Source: Whalleya microplaca
Taxonomy: Eukaryota; Ascomycota; Sordariomycetes; Xylariales; Xylariaceae
Length of the DNA stretch: 64,000 bases
Assembly: GCA_022497155.1 (NCBI GenBank)
Contig: MU385725.1
Coordinates: 682,001 to 746,000 of the forward strand
Direction: 5' to 3'
Translations under genes and position numbers: made by a program
The notes under the pieces: generated by a model
What the model was told of the DNA's origin: nothing
The model's input: only the letters and a program-made list of their open reading frames with translations
Databases searched by the model: none
In this document: piece by piece, positions 35,849 through 48,013 of the stretch
How the letters are laid out: each line of letters begins with the position of its first letter
Position numbering within the stretch: the stretch's first letter is position 1

Positions 35849-37020
35849 TCAGGTCTTCCCCCCAGCAGCAGCCCCTAGATCCTCAACCGCATCCTCTCGA
35901 TCCCAGGTCTCCCTCTCGAGGCCCTGCACCTCCCCAACGAGCCCCCATATGCGCGCCCGCGCCCGCCGGACTTCCTCCTCCTGCAACCGCCACGTATCGC
36001 GGAACACGTCGAGCGCGTAGGGCGGTATGGCGGTCTTCGCGGCCTTCCTGTAATCGTAGACGACGATGTCCTCCTCGGTGCGCGCGGCGACGCGTCGGTG
36101 CTGGTGCGACAGGATGACGCAGTCGAGGACCAGGGAGGTGTCGGAGGCCGCGGGCGGGGCGCGCAGCTTGTGGTAGACGGAGATCTTGTCCGGGTAGGTC
36201 ATGGGCTGCCACCAGGGAATTCTATTAGCAACTCTGGCCGAAGAAGAATAAGGGGGGGCAGAAACGCACGAATTTGTACTCCGCCTTGATGGACTTCATG
36301 ATCAGCCCCGTCCCCGTCGGCGTCATCAGCTCCCGCCACTCGGCCCGATGCGCCGGGTCGACGCCCGCGAAGTGGATGATCCAGTTCACGCGCGCGGATT
36401 CCGCGTAGCGGATGTAATTCGCATTGTTGACGTGGCCCTATATAACAGACACACCGACCATTAGCCTTCCTTACCCTACTCTGCCATGCCATGCCATGCC
36501 ATGCCATGCCTCGTCGCAAGTCGCCCTACCCCATCAGGCGACTAAAGAAGATATCAACCTCCCCAACCTGACCTGCCCTGACCTGAGGTAGGCCCTTCTT
36601 CCCCCCCTGCCCCCACCCCCCCTGAAAACCGAAAAAGGAACCTACAAAACTATCCATCTCCCCCCACACGACCTGCTGGCCCTCGAGCCCCCGGCGCCCG
36701 CCCGTCAGGAACCCCTCACTCCCCGCGGTCAGCGCGCGCCACTCCGAGCTCAAGGCCCCCAGGACGCCGGCGGCGCGGCGCACCTGCGCGTCGCTGCACC
36801 CGAAGATGATGCATTTCCCCAGGCGCGCCTTCAGGTCCGAGGCCCACCTGCTGGGCGGTGGTGCCGGTATTTCGGAGGAGGGGGCAGGTGTACTGCTGCT
36901 GCTGCTCGAGTAGCGCGACGGCGGGGGAGTGTTGCGTATTCGGAGGAGAGGCGGGATTGCTGTTGGGAATGGGCGTACGCTGGTAGGTGGTTTTAAGCGC
37001 GGGCGCGGTCGGGGAGGCAT
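35849..37020 (-). CDS. thioesterase-like (HotDog fold) protein, three exons
   Basis: Exons are 36646..37020, 36270..36437 and 35849..36205, all phase 0, giving 299 aa. It belongs to a conserved fungal thioesterase/thiol ester dehydrase-isomerase (4HBT-like) family. The key stretch WGEMDSF-GHVNNANYIRYAES (about 119-140) spans the first intron and holds the acidic residue and HVNN motif of 4HBT enzymes. LIMKSIKAEYKF, YPDKISVYHKLR and LILD-type strands (SLVLDCVILSHQHRRVAARTEE) complete the fold, then a charged helical tail. The first 60 residues are Pro/Ser/Arg-rich without acidic residues, like a mitochondrial presequence, but the location is inferred. I chose the ATG at 37020 (MPPRPRPRLK) over one 30 codons upstream because it gives the family-like basic N-terminus. 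It is divergent from the LYR gene, 340 bp away. Substrate unknown. Confidence 0.9.
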
Positions 37021-37360
37021 CGCGGGAGCGCAATTGCGGTCTGAATGCGGCGAGGAGGTCAATGGCGGGATGAAAGTCAATTCGGATGAGGTTACGGCGA
37101 GCTGTGCCACGGCTTGCTATCGGTACATACATGTATGGATGTACTTTATACGTAGGACAGCAGGAGGAGGAGGGGCAGCTGTTACCTATAGCTATGATAA
37201 GATATGGCGTCACCTTAGCTCGAGTTCCATGTACTTGCATGTAGCTTACCTAAGTTTGACCTTGACTTATACATGCATGTGTCTACCGACTTACATCCAC
37301 AAGCACTACTTACATACATACAACTTACGCGCAGCATAGTATACCTATATAAGCTCACTC
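37021..37360. promoter_or_regulatory. divergent promoter, thioesterase-like and LYR genes
   Basis: A 340-bp gap between two divergent start codons (37020 minus, 37361 plus). It holds TATA-like tracts (for example TATACCTATATAAG near 37340) and several ACATACATG/CATGTATG repeats. A shared bidirectional promoter is inferred from spacing. Confidence 0.5.
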
Positions 37361-39081
37361 ATGCAATCTGCTACGAACACAGAGCTGAGACGGCAGGTCA
37401 TAGCTATATACAAAGGTCCGCTTTCTCAGTCCCTTGGCTTATGAGCATACCTCAACCCGCCTTTCACAGCATCCCGTCTTATCCCATCCTATATCTCATA
37501 CTCCCAACCTCACCTCACCTCACTTGAACTCATCTTCTCTCTCCTCCTCTCATCTCACCTCCTGCTCCGAATCTCATACTCCCAATTCCATCCGATCCCA
37601 TCCCATCCCATATACACTCACCGCAAACTACCCTCTCGCCCCGCGTCCCCAAACCCCAAACCCACAACACACACACCTCTCATCTGAAGACTAACCAGCC
37701 GAACCCCAGAACTCCTCCACCTAGGCAAGTCCTACCCCCTGGGCTACGCGTACTTCCGGCCGCGGGTGCACAAGGCGTTCATGGCGAACGCGGGCCTGAC
37801 GGACGAGGAGGCGATACGGAAGGGGATCGCGCGGGCGGAGTTCGTGCGGAAAGGTATGCTGCCATTTGTACTTATATATTCCACCCCCTTTTTTTTTTGG
37901 GGGGGGGGGGGCTCTGACGCCTTCTCTTATGTGGTTTTCTCCCTTGCTTCCTTCCTATAGAGCTTTAGAAAATCTGTTTTGTGTGTATATGTATGAAGTA
38001 TCGGCTGGCTGACATTTGAAACCCAACGAACCAGAAATCGAGGCGTTGTAAGTCGCATACTCACCTATTCCTTCTACTCTCCTATTCCATACAAGCACAG
38101 CCAACCCGCCAGTCAGCCATTTGTGTAACACAATCTATCACACACATATACTCACTATCCACACGCATCAAGTTCACCCCAATAATCTCCCGGAATTAAG
38201 TCCTGATTCCTTATTTATTTATCTATCTGTCTGTCTCCTGTCTGTCTATACACATCTCAATCTCGGGCCCCAAGTCAGGCCGTCCGTCCGTCTCTTATAT
38301 ACCATTTTGCGTGACCCGGGTAGGGGGGGGGGGGGTTCTGGATCATCGCATACATGCACCTATACAACATACTTCCCACACATACATACACGCACGTCCC
38401 CCGCGGCCAGCTTCCATTTCTACACATATACTCTCCCCTTCTCTTCCTCCTTCTCTCCCCCCACACACGCACGCTTTCTCGATTTCTCTCTCTCATCGGC
38501 GGAAGAACTGCAGTTGATGATGATGATGATGATAGGTAGTAATCCGTTATCCGAGTGATATATGTTTTCCAAGCTTTTTTCCATTTGATGATAATAATCC
38601 CGTCCCTTCTTTCCCATCCATCCATTCCATGCCATTCCATGCCATGTTTGTTATTCCATCCCGTGCCATGTATATGTATATATGACCACGCAATAATATA
38701 TGTATATCCATAATCCAGTGTACTGCTACTATACCACAACACAACACAACACAACAAGAATATGACGCAGACTCCTAGGAGCCAGCGTTCCCCTTCCCCT
38801 AACCTGAAAACTGCTTCATCTCCTTATTCGTCTCCTCCCTTTTATACTACTACCACTACCACTACTCCATGTGGTTTTGTCCTTCATCTCATCTCATCTC
38901 ATCTGGTCCTCTATCTGGCCTGGTCTGGTGTGTTCGAGCTACCGACTTCTCCATGGCGGAATTATGGGCAGCGTCTTTCTCTCTGGCTGAGCATGCTGGG
39001 GTTATCGACTAACGCGGGTGCGCGTACAGGTATTATCTGAAGCGGTATCGGACACTCAGGCAGCGATACGACGGGGCGTGA
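37361..39081 (+). CDS. LYR-family electron-transfer-flavoprotein regulatory factor (LYRM5/ETFRF1-like), four exons
   Basis: Small mitochondrial LYR protein. Human LYRM5/ETFRF1 binds and de-flavinates electron transfer flavoprotein. Exons are 37361..37415, 37710..37853, 38035..38047 and 39030..39081, in frame to 87 aa. Diagnostic residues, in order, are [16 protein letters not shown] (LYR-type helix, here IYK), the family signature [10 protein letters not shown], an [27 protein letters not shown] helix, [18 protein letters not shown] and a short tail. Length and motif order match the family along the whole protein. The exons are tiny (13 nt for exon 3), so the gene is easily missed. Intron 3 is 982 nt, very long for such a gene, and ends in a good GACTAACG branch site and ACAG acceptor. 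The first donor is GTCCGC, a weak site. The 3' end converges on the methyltransferase gene, 320 bp away. Confidence 0.88.
37854..38034 (+). other. intron 2 of the LYR gene with a poly-T/poly-G run
   Basis: The intron begins GTATGC and ends CCAG. It contains a homopolymer stretch of T followed by G (about 37890..37910), a likely sequencing or replication trouble spot. Confidence 0.7.
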
Positions 39082-39401
39082 CATGACACACCATGTTGAG
39101 GCGGTGCGTTGTGGGACAGTGCGGTGCGGTGCGGTGCAGGTATCTGGAATGGCGTCGATGGGTCGGGTCGGGTCGGGTCGGTGTAAATCGTCAAGATGAG
39201 CCAGGCCCACAGGGCCATGCAGGACTAAGAAAGTCGGCTCGATGAACTCCGTAGAACCGTCAATCAATTCATACACCTAGCCCGCCTCAACCTCTCCCTC
39301 TCCCTCTCCCTCTCCCTCGCCGCCATCTCATCCAGCGTGATCACCCCACCACCCACACCACCCGGCGCCAGACTGCTCCGCCTCCCCTGACCCAGCCCTA
39401 G
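39082..39401. other. convergent 3' intergenic gap
   Basis: A 320-bp gap between the LYR gene stop and the methyltransferase stop. It has GCGGT repeats, GGGTC repeats (39158..39180) and a (CTCCCT)n tract (39290..39318). No gene. Confidence 0.6.
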
Positions 39402-41141
39402 TCACGACGAAGACGGCGTGAGCTTCTTCCTCGCGCACCACGCGCCGACCTCCATGCACTCGCCCCAGGACGTGCCGCCCTCGCGGAGGAGATCATTCAT
39501 CATCTTGGCGGCCCAGCTGTCCCACTCGTCCTGGGACTTGCCGCTGGCCTCGCGCAGGATCGGCTCCAGGCACAGGATCATGCCCACCGTCGTCTCCAGC
39601 GCCGTGCGCCGCAGCGCCGCCTGCGTCGTCGTCAGCGTCTTGCCTCCGGAACCCCCCTTCGCGTCCACGGGGTGGTTGGAAGTGTTGGGCGCGCTGCCCT
39701 GCCGCCCCTTGCCCTTCATCGAGTCGATGTAGCTCTTGCCGTCCTTGGTGACTACGCCTCCCACGCCCTCGCGCTCCCATCGGATCTCGCTTAGTGGTAC
39801 CGCAAGCCGCTTCGATCGCACCTCCATTAGCGTGTCGGCTTCTTGCAGCAGGTACGGCCCTACGATCGTGCAGGGGACGGCGGACAAGCCCCGCGCGTCG
39901 AGCGCCTTGGTCGCCCACCCGTTGTACTCGACCAGGAACGGGTTTAAGGGTGCGCTGAGGGGCGTGTTGTTCGTCATGACGTAGGCCCCTAACCTTGCCG
40001 TGTCGTCCTCCTCGTCGCTGCTGGAGTCGGAGTCGGAGTCGTCGGCGGGCTTGGCCACGGTCGGCGTCCTTAAGACGTGCGGCCGCAACATGCGTATGGT
40101 ATGGTCGCTTTCCCATATCTCCAACACGCCGCCCGGTTTCAGCAGGCGCAGGTACTCCTCGAAGAACGATTGAGGGTCGCGCGACGGGCTCACCATCGAC
40201 ATGTCCTTGACTAGGACCAGGTCGAACTCGTTGTCCGCCAAGGGCCAGGGCATTCGCCGTAGGTCGTGTTGTATGAACCGCCAGCGCATGTCCTTGTCGG
40301 GTTTCCAATTCTGCTCCATCGTGGAGCCAACTAAGGGGACGATGTCGATGCCGGTAAAGGATATAGAGGAGTGACCATGTTGCGCGAAATACCGGTGGCA
40401 CATCATGCTCCAGAATGCAGAGCCGCATCCTACCTCGAGGACGCGCGTTGGTGGCTTGTTGGAGAATTCCGGTGCAGTCGTGGGCCCTCCGAAAAGCTGG
40501 AAGAGCATGAGAGTGCGCAGGGACTGCCGATGCAGCTCTTGGAGATCGACGGGTAGAGGATATAATAGAGTTGATTCGTTGATATATGCGCGATTATGTC
40601 GGGTAATGAATGGCCTAGCCGCAAGAGATAGCCGCGGTTTCGTGGATGTCGAAGTGGAGGATGCCGTGACGCTCCCCTCGGCGGAGGAAGGGGGCAGGTT
40701 CTCGTTCGAAGTCATTACGGTGCGGTTCGAGCTGGTAGTGCCCGAGGCCGATGAGCCGCTCTCTGTGCCGTAGAATACGGAGTTGAACTTTGGGGGAGGC
40801 ATATATGAACCTGGGCCAGGCTCGGGCGGCATAACATCATAATGTTTGCTCTCGAACGGGAACGGGGGGAGAGGCCCGTCCAAGAATGGCGGAATGCGGT
40901 AGGGCGAGGTCGGGGTAGGTGGTGGCGGTTGCGGGATGCTGATGGAGTGGTGGGTGGACTGGTGATCGATAGAGTCGCGCTTGTGTAGCTTGTTCTGGTG
41001 GTGGTGGGGGGAAGCGTTGGTGCTATGACGATGGTGGTGCTGGCGGTGATAGTTGCCGAAGATGGAAGTATGTGCAGATCTTATGAATTTCGGGGTTTTC
41101 GGCGAAGCGGGCAGCCGCTCGGATGCGGGGACGGGCGTAGA

Positions 41142-41183
<42 letters not shown>

Positions 41184-42434
41184 TGATGTGTGGTGTGCAG
41201 ATGCGGCTGAGGCTGAGAAAGCGGATACTGGCGTGGTCGAGTCTCGCCTTGTTAATGTAGGGTGAGGGGGATAATAGGAATAAGAGGGATAGGGGGGATG
41301 AGTTGTTACAGTGGCGGCTGCGCCGTTTCCATCGGGCTTGACGCTGGGGCCGGAAGGGGCAGGTGAGGAAGAAGAGGACGAGAATAGGGTAGCAAGGTGC
41401 GAGACCGGGTGGGCGGCTTGCGTCGTCTTCTGCGGATACTGTAGCCGGACGGTCAGTCAGTGCCCAGGGATTGGGAGCTTATTAGGTACATATGAATGAC
41501 CGAGGGAGTGAGAGAGGCAGATAGGTAAATGGATAGATAGATAGACAGATAGGATAATTGAAAGGCCTTGTATACATACTGGATGCAACAAGGATGCTTG
41601 TGCTTGTGCTTGTGCTTGTGAGTGTGAGAGTGTATGCGAGTGTGTATGTGTATTCGAGTATGTATTTGAGGGTGAGAGTGAGGGTGAGAGTGAGAGTGAG
41701 AGTGAGTGTGAGTGTGAGTGTGAGTGTGAGTGTGAGTGTGCCTGTGCTGGTGTTTGTGCTTGTAAATATGCCTGTACCTGTGCTTGTTGTACCTGTGATT
41801 CGTGTGACGCTCGGGAGCTGCCTGCGCTGGCACTGGCGCTGCTGGACGAGGTCCTAGAATGGCGATGCGACGACGAGGCCGCTTTCTGAAAGAAGGCCTG
41901 CGGTGTGGCGGAGGCTGCGCGACGCCGACCAGGTATTCTAGACTTGGTGGTGATGGGAGGAGTGGATGTGAATGCAGTGGTAGTAAGAGAAGAAGAGGTA
42001 GAGGCCGGTGTGCTCTTCCGGTGCTTCTTCTTATCCTTCTTGTCTTTTTCCTTTTCCCTCTTGAGGGAGGCGGCGTAGTTGTGCTCCTCCTGTTCCTCGT
42101 GACCGGTACTTTTTGTATTTGTACTGGTACTGGTATATGTATGGGTATTGCCAGGGTCTTGCTGGCTATAGTAGTTGTCGTTGTCGTTGTTGTTATGGTT
42201 GTTGTAGTTGTGGTTGTGGTTGTAGTTGTAGTTATTGTTGTAGGTATTGTTAGAGTCAGAGTTGGGGTTTTGAACAGAGTTATTAGTGTTGTTATTATTA
42301 GTGGTGGTGTCGGAATTGGAGTTCGTAACAGGAGATGTCGAGTTTGGAGTGGTGCTGGTACTGGTGAATCTGGGCTGCCGGCGGTACATGTGGTCAGGGG
42401 GCGCATACATGGCCAGGCTATACGCGAATTCCAT
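39402..42434 (-). CDS. SAM-dependent methyltransferase-domain protein with a long low-complexity N-terminus, two exons
   Basis: Exon 1 is 41580..42434 and exon 2 is 39402..41438, joined in phase 0 across a 141-nt intron (GTATGT...CTACAG), 963 aa. The first 590 residues are low complexity: Asn/Tyr/Thr-rich (35-95), a Lys/Glu-rich patch (KREKEKDKKDKKKHRK), His-Ser and Leu-Ser alternations (245-280), Ser-Ala repeats from a GCAGAC array, then His-rich and Pro-rich parts. The C-terminal 380 residues are a class I methyltransferase: RVLEVGCGSAFW (motif I, about 617-628), FTGIDIVPL (646-654), DLVLVKDMSM and LLKPGGVLEIWESD (718-731). A Ser/Asp-rich acidic insert (SDSDSSSDEEDD, about 754-765) interrupts the domain. 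No signal or membrane segment. Methyl acceptor unknown; similar fungal proteins are annotated only as methyltransferase-domain or UMTA-like. The start at 42434 gives MEFAYSLAMY; upstream in-frame codons cannot be excluded. Confidence 0.85.
41141..41180. repeat. (GCAGAC)n coding repeat
   Basis: About seven GCAGAC units inside exon 2 of the methyltransferase gene, read on the coding strand as alternating Ser-Ala. A multiple of three keeps the frame, so length variation would be tolerated. Confidence 0.9.
41597..41742. repeat. TGAGTG/TGTGCT coding minisatellite
   Basis: GTGCTT units (41599..41618), then GTGAGA/GTGAGT hexamers to about 41740. On the coding strand they give Gln-Ala, His-Ser and Leu-Ser alternations of the methyltransferase N-terminus. 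It lies next to the exon 1 donor. Confidence 0.85.
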
Positions 42435-43150
42435 TTTGCCCGTTCGCCGGTGGCCTGTTGCGCCTGTTGCGCCTGTTGCCCGTTGGCCGTCGCCCGTCGC
42501 CCGTCCGTCAAATCGTCCGTCAGAACTGCCAGGCGGGCTGCCAGACTGCGTGTGTAATTATGTAGTTAATTAGTGCAGTTCAGTCAATCCGTCAGTGCAT
42601 CCGTCAGTGCTTTTCTCCACTGACCACCACCCGTTCTGCTAGCCGTGCTATAATCCACCAGCGCCCACAGGGAATAAGCGCCCGTGCTCCCCGACTCGTG
42701 CTCCCCGACTTCTTCCCCCAACTGCTGCCACCCAAACACAGCGCTTCTAACTCCAACTCCCGCCCGCTTCTGGCTTTTTTCCCCTCCCCCCCTTGAAAAA
42801 AAAAAAAACACGCCCACTTACAAAAAGGGACACGAACTTGGATCTTCCTTCAATCTTACGCCAGTAGCAGGTCAACGCAACTTCCAATCCAAGTTATCCC
42901 TCAATGCCCCCTTTTTCTCTTTCTTCCTCTTTTTTTCCTCTTTTTTTCCTATACCCCCTTTTCCCCTTTTGGCCTTTTCTACTTCCTCTTTCCCACTTTC
43001 AACTTCCACTGCAAGGTCCCAATGGGATTCTGACGATGCAAACTCCGCCCTCGATTTGCTGCCCTGCTGCTGCTCCTGTATGGATTCCACCCTCACCCTG
43101 TACCTAACGTATATATGCGCTACGTATTATTGCGTGGGCGTATCCGCGTA

Positions 43151-43178
43151 GCTGTGTGTGTGTGTGTGTGTGTGTGTG
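43151..43178. repeat. (GT)n microsatellite
   Basis: About fourteen GT dinucleotides in an otherwise unremarkable intergenic stretch. Confidence 0.95.
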
Positions 43179-46100
43179 TCGATTCCGATCTTAAAACGAC
43201 CAGGGCAATGGATCATGGATCGCTCGTCAAATCGCAGGATCGTTTCTTAGTTTCTGTTCTCGACCACCCCCCGGCAGCTTGCCCGGTTGGTAATAAATCA
43301 CAAGCTAGGGTATCGTTCCTAGCTCTCTCTCTCTTTCTCGTCGATTCCTATTCCTAGTAAACCCCCCTGCCGGCAAGGGATCCGGTCGGCTGGACTGGAC
43401 TCTTTCTCTGCGTCTCGACTTCGTTTTAGAACAATTTCGAAGGGGATCCTCTTGTTTCAAACCATTCGGTATTGCTTCCTGATCCTGTTAGGTTGGGTTG
43501 GTATTTCTCTCGCTAGTAGGTAACAAATGCCTGCGCGCGCAATATGAGTAGCAGTATGACACCGCCGGCCGTGGTAGGCAGGTAGGTCCAGGTTTCTTCC
43601 CAGGATTCCCAGGTGCCCTAGGTCTAGGCAGGTTCCCAACGATCTGATGATGTGTTTTTGCCAATCTCTCCAACAAGCCCGAGATATGGGGCTGCTGCTT
43701 CGATAATAGTATGATGATGGATGTCTTGCTGATACAGCACTACTGTTGCACCGGAATGGCCCGCGGGTACATCAAAAACACACAATTCCCCAAAACACAC
43801 AAAAAAGTTCCCCTCCCCCGCCTTCACTTATATACCTTCGTTTCTTATAAGTCAATTTGTCTGTCACAGGTTATGACGGACCCCAACGTGAGAGAACCTG
43901 AACCAGGACGATGGGGACCAGAACCCCGGTCTGATTCTAGTAACACTTGCTTGACACACAACTCGGGGTTTTATTAACAGTCTTTCTTTCTTGAGAGACA
44001 GGTAGTGAGGGAGAGAGTCACAGTCTCTTTAGAAACGGACGACTTCTCTCGGGCACATCCAATTGGGACTTCCGAGTCCCCTGTCCGGTGTCTCTCTCGG
44101 TCAGTTTTGCAGGTTAGTAGGATGTGTGTAGGGGAAGAAGGGGTTTGTTTCTTGGCGGGCACAAAGAGAGCAGCGGAAGCAGAGCAGAAGCAGAGGCAGA
44201 GGCAGAGCAAAGCAGAGAGCACTACCGCGGAATATCGGGAAATCCACCAGCGGCCTTATACTATAGTAGTAGCTATCGAATCGTCGGTAACGGCTTGGCG
44301 GATCTTTTGTATTTTTTTTTTTCTGATCATTCAAATTCGCTCCGAAATTGTTGTGTCGAACGAAACTCAAGTTGGAGACCGAAAAAAGTGTGTCGTGTGT
44401 CGCGTATGTCGTCGCACGTCCGATGCGCACTGTACCTGTTTGCATGTGAGACTCCGATAGACCAGAAAAGCATTAATTAGGAAGTCCGTCGCACACCTTT
44501 CTTTGCTTGCTTGCTTGCTTGCTTGCTTATATGAACAGTTGCCCCTCAAATTGCAATGTATTCATTGCATTGCTGCTAGATTTTCTCTAGAGATTTGCCT
44601 GAACAACTGATGAGAGGTAGGTATGTGCTTATGATGGGTGGTGCTTGGAAGTAGTCCGGACCGCTCGTTGTAAGATGGTCCGGGGTAATTTGACACTTTT
44701 GATGGATGGCTGGATAGCGTGTGAAGTGGACGAGCCGCAGTTCACGCTTCTTTCTACAACACACACACACACACGTAGGACTCGCGCCCAAACAAATTGG
44801 AAATAGATATGACACGTCAAGCCAACGACCTTATGATGTAGATGCGGTCAACGAGTTGGTTATGTATGTATGTATGTATGTACGGTCTCCTCCCTCCCTC
44901 GCAGCAAACCAAACCAACCCCAACCCAAGCTGTATGTATGTATGTACTACTCTACGAGAACAGCATCCGAACAATCAATCAATCATAGGCCCAGCAGCCA
45001 GGCAATACTTACTCCGCCCGTCCGCCTACATACGCGACCTTTCCGCTTTATGGTCAAGATGCCCTTTTAGACTCATCCTCCTAAGGCTGCTTCTGGACAC
45101 AACGACTACCCTATTCCCATGCTGTCACCTGAAGAGGGACCCTGTTTGGTGGAGATCCCTAGGTTATGTGTGTGTCTACGTATGTATGCGTAGGTAGTTT
45201 CCCCGCACTGCACGCGGCATGCGGTGAACACGCTGTACGAGGTTTAATAGGCAGGCTGGCAGGCCAGGCTGCATTGCTGCATTGCTGCATTGCTGCAGCT
45301 CTATCTATCTTGGGATGGCATTGATGGTCTTTCTGTTGGTGCTGCCGTTTTCGATACCCTTTCCCGAGCCCTGGGACCGGAAAGCCCCCATTATTTCATT
45401 CCCATTATTTGTGATACCTATGTACGGCTATTTTATCCAGATTTTTCTGGTTTGGCGCGCTCGCCTACTGCGTGTACTATGTCACGATGTGGTTAAGCCG
45501 GAGCCGTAGGTAGGTTGGAACCGACAAACTGAGGGTCGGGTCCGGTCTTATGCAAAGAGGGACCTGACCTGCTTGCCCGCCCCCGTGGTCCTCCATACTA
45601 CTGCCTGACTGCTGCTGCTCGTTCCTATTTCGTAAGGGCTATTGGCCCAAAGCAGACCGGCCCCAGCAGCTCACCTTCCCGAACTAAAAATAATAGTGCT
45701 CGTGGACGACTATTGCGGTAATATGCTGATGGCTCGAGTTGCTGTTTAAGGGCGGTCGAGAGCAGGTTGCTCCGCTTCTACCTAGGTATGTACTGTATTC
45801 CGCCCGAGAACTGGTGGAGCCCCCGTGCAGTGCAGGAGGGTTAAGCTGCAGTAGCAGCAAAGGTGCCGACCGACACCGAATTCTTCATTGGTATCGTGAC
45901 CGCATGGTGAGGTGATGCAAGTGTTGGGTCTCACCTGCAGTTCTGGGTAACTAACTCACTTGGTTGACGGCGCCAACGAAACTTGCCATTCACGTATGAC
46001 AGAAAATCTGTGCGCCCTCGCTTATCGTGGTGGTGCCCGCTAGATTGGTGTTCGCATTGATCAGGCTGAAATGCAAGTGTCTTCACGCTTTTCCAGATTC

Positions 46101-47991
46101 TAGATTCTTGGCATAGAACGGAGAGGATTGAGGCTGAAGTTGAAGCTTACAATTCGCACTTTTACCCGTAACTAGTCAGAGGTCAGAGGTATAGGTGAGC
46201 TCTGATACTCTCAGACTAGTAAGCAGATATCTACACGGCCGTATACATGTTTGCAGGGCTGCGGTATCCAGTGAGGTGAGAGCGGCGTATGTACGTAGAG
46301 TTCGTGAATGGGACCAAGCTGGACTGACTTGTCCGTTGCTAACGTGTACTGGCTTGGCCCGACCCGACCACTGCAGACTTTTTATGCTAACCAATGCGAG
46401 TCCGGCGGGGCAGACAGCGGCAGGACGTGAGTTTCAAAGCTTGGTGTTTTCTTTAAATGGATTTTACAGAATACCATTCATCCATTCGAGTAATTGAGCG
46501 ACAAGGCATGGCGGTCGAATGTTGGCACGGGCAGAGACCAATGGCTTTACGGTGGTCCGCCGAGGTTTCTTTTCGCGAATCTCGGATTTTTTTCAACGCG
46601 CTAGACCGCGTAGCTTGGATGGTTCTGGTTAGAATTGCGAAGGAATCGATTTGCAGACCGGCGCTGCAAATCGTGGTGGCGGACTTCACACCGTAATTTG
46701 ATGTGCTGGCACTCGGTGTTGAAAATAGACATAGATCTGAACCGGAGGAAAGCAACCACATAAATGATTGCTATGCTCACTTGAGCTGACTCGAGCAAGG
46801 CCAATCCTTTGGCTAAGAGATGCAACACAGCAGAGTATATGTTACATGATATCAAGATATATCTCTAGGAGACTTCCTATGAAGACATCGTCATGGCTTA
46901 TATCCAGGAACTTCCAGACTACCAGATTCCTTGGGTATGATATGACAAGGTACGACAGGGTGTCTTGGCATAAAATCTTAGGTATATCCACAGAAGCTTG
47001 AATAAGGACCGGTTGACGCCATTGACTACTAGCCTGGGTGGGTACGGAGTATATTCCGTAGGTACATGAGGTAGGTACATAGATTCAAACAATCTTCACG
47101 AGAGCGATTCTTGGTCAAGTCATCAATTTCTTGACGCCGAGGTCGGATGAAGTTTTGAGTCAAAGAGCCTGAGAGCTCGAGCACTGCACTGCATTACATA
47201 GGTATGTATGTATCCAGCGCATAGATCATATGGTTGTCCGTGCATGACATACAGACTCATACAGACACCAGCCACAGGTAACAGTCAATGCTGTAAAGCC
47301 ACAGCAAACTCTAAAGCAAGGCTGACGAAATGCAGTGGCTGGTGCTACAAAATCTGAATTGGACTATAATGTGACACCACGTGACAAGGCCAGCAAAGGC
47401 CTGCCTGCCTAGCAGGTAGTGTAGTGTAACAGCCAGTAACCAGCAGATGTTGCAGGCGGGAGCTTCACCCAAGGCAGGAATGCGCCAACGCCTCTACAAC
47501 CCGTTTCTCGCCCATTCCGTCCAACACGCACAATCACCACCTGAATCAAACAACCATACACTGTAGCGCAACCAGCTTTATCTCCATATTGTTTTGAGCA
47601 AATCTCAAGATATCAAACATTGCAACTCCAATTGTCGTTCATTCGTCGATTCGTCGATTCATCGATTCCATTCGCTTGGCAGGTTTGTCTCCCCCATCTC
47701 CACTTGAATTCATATTCACTATTCACCAAGTCATGGCACATCGTCTTCACTCAATCTCAATATACTTGACATATATGTGATTGCTCTGAGCTCGGATATG
47801 CTTTGTCTAAATTTATACGCTTTTTCCTCTTCTTTTTCTTCTTTTTTCTTCTTTTTTTCTGACTCATCTTGCCATCCATGATGTCTCTAACCTAATATAA
47901 CCTGGGCTACGGTGCTTTTGCTTGCTTGCGTTGCTTGCGTTGCTTGCTAACTGCTAACTCGGCTCCTCTGTTCTGCAGACACATCTAGGCC

Positions 47992-48013
47992 TCTCTCTCT
48001 CTCTCTCTCTCTC
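47992..48013 (+). promoter_or_regulatory. CT-rich tract upstream of CCR4
   Basis: A run of CT dinucleotides about 730 bp upstream of the CCR4 ATG, following several T/C-rich blocks. Such pyrimidine tracts are common near transcription starts of well expressed filamentous fungal genes. The regulatory role is inferred. Confidence 0.4.

Noticed and set aside
39493..40428. 311-codon minus-strand open frame
   Set aside because: Out-of-frame shadow of the methyltransferase domain exon.
41453..42557. 352-codon minus-strand and 232-codon plus-strand frames rich in Thr/His or Val
   Set aside because: Alternative frames of the coding microsatellites in the methyltransferase N-terminus.
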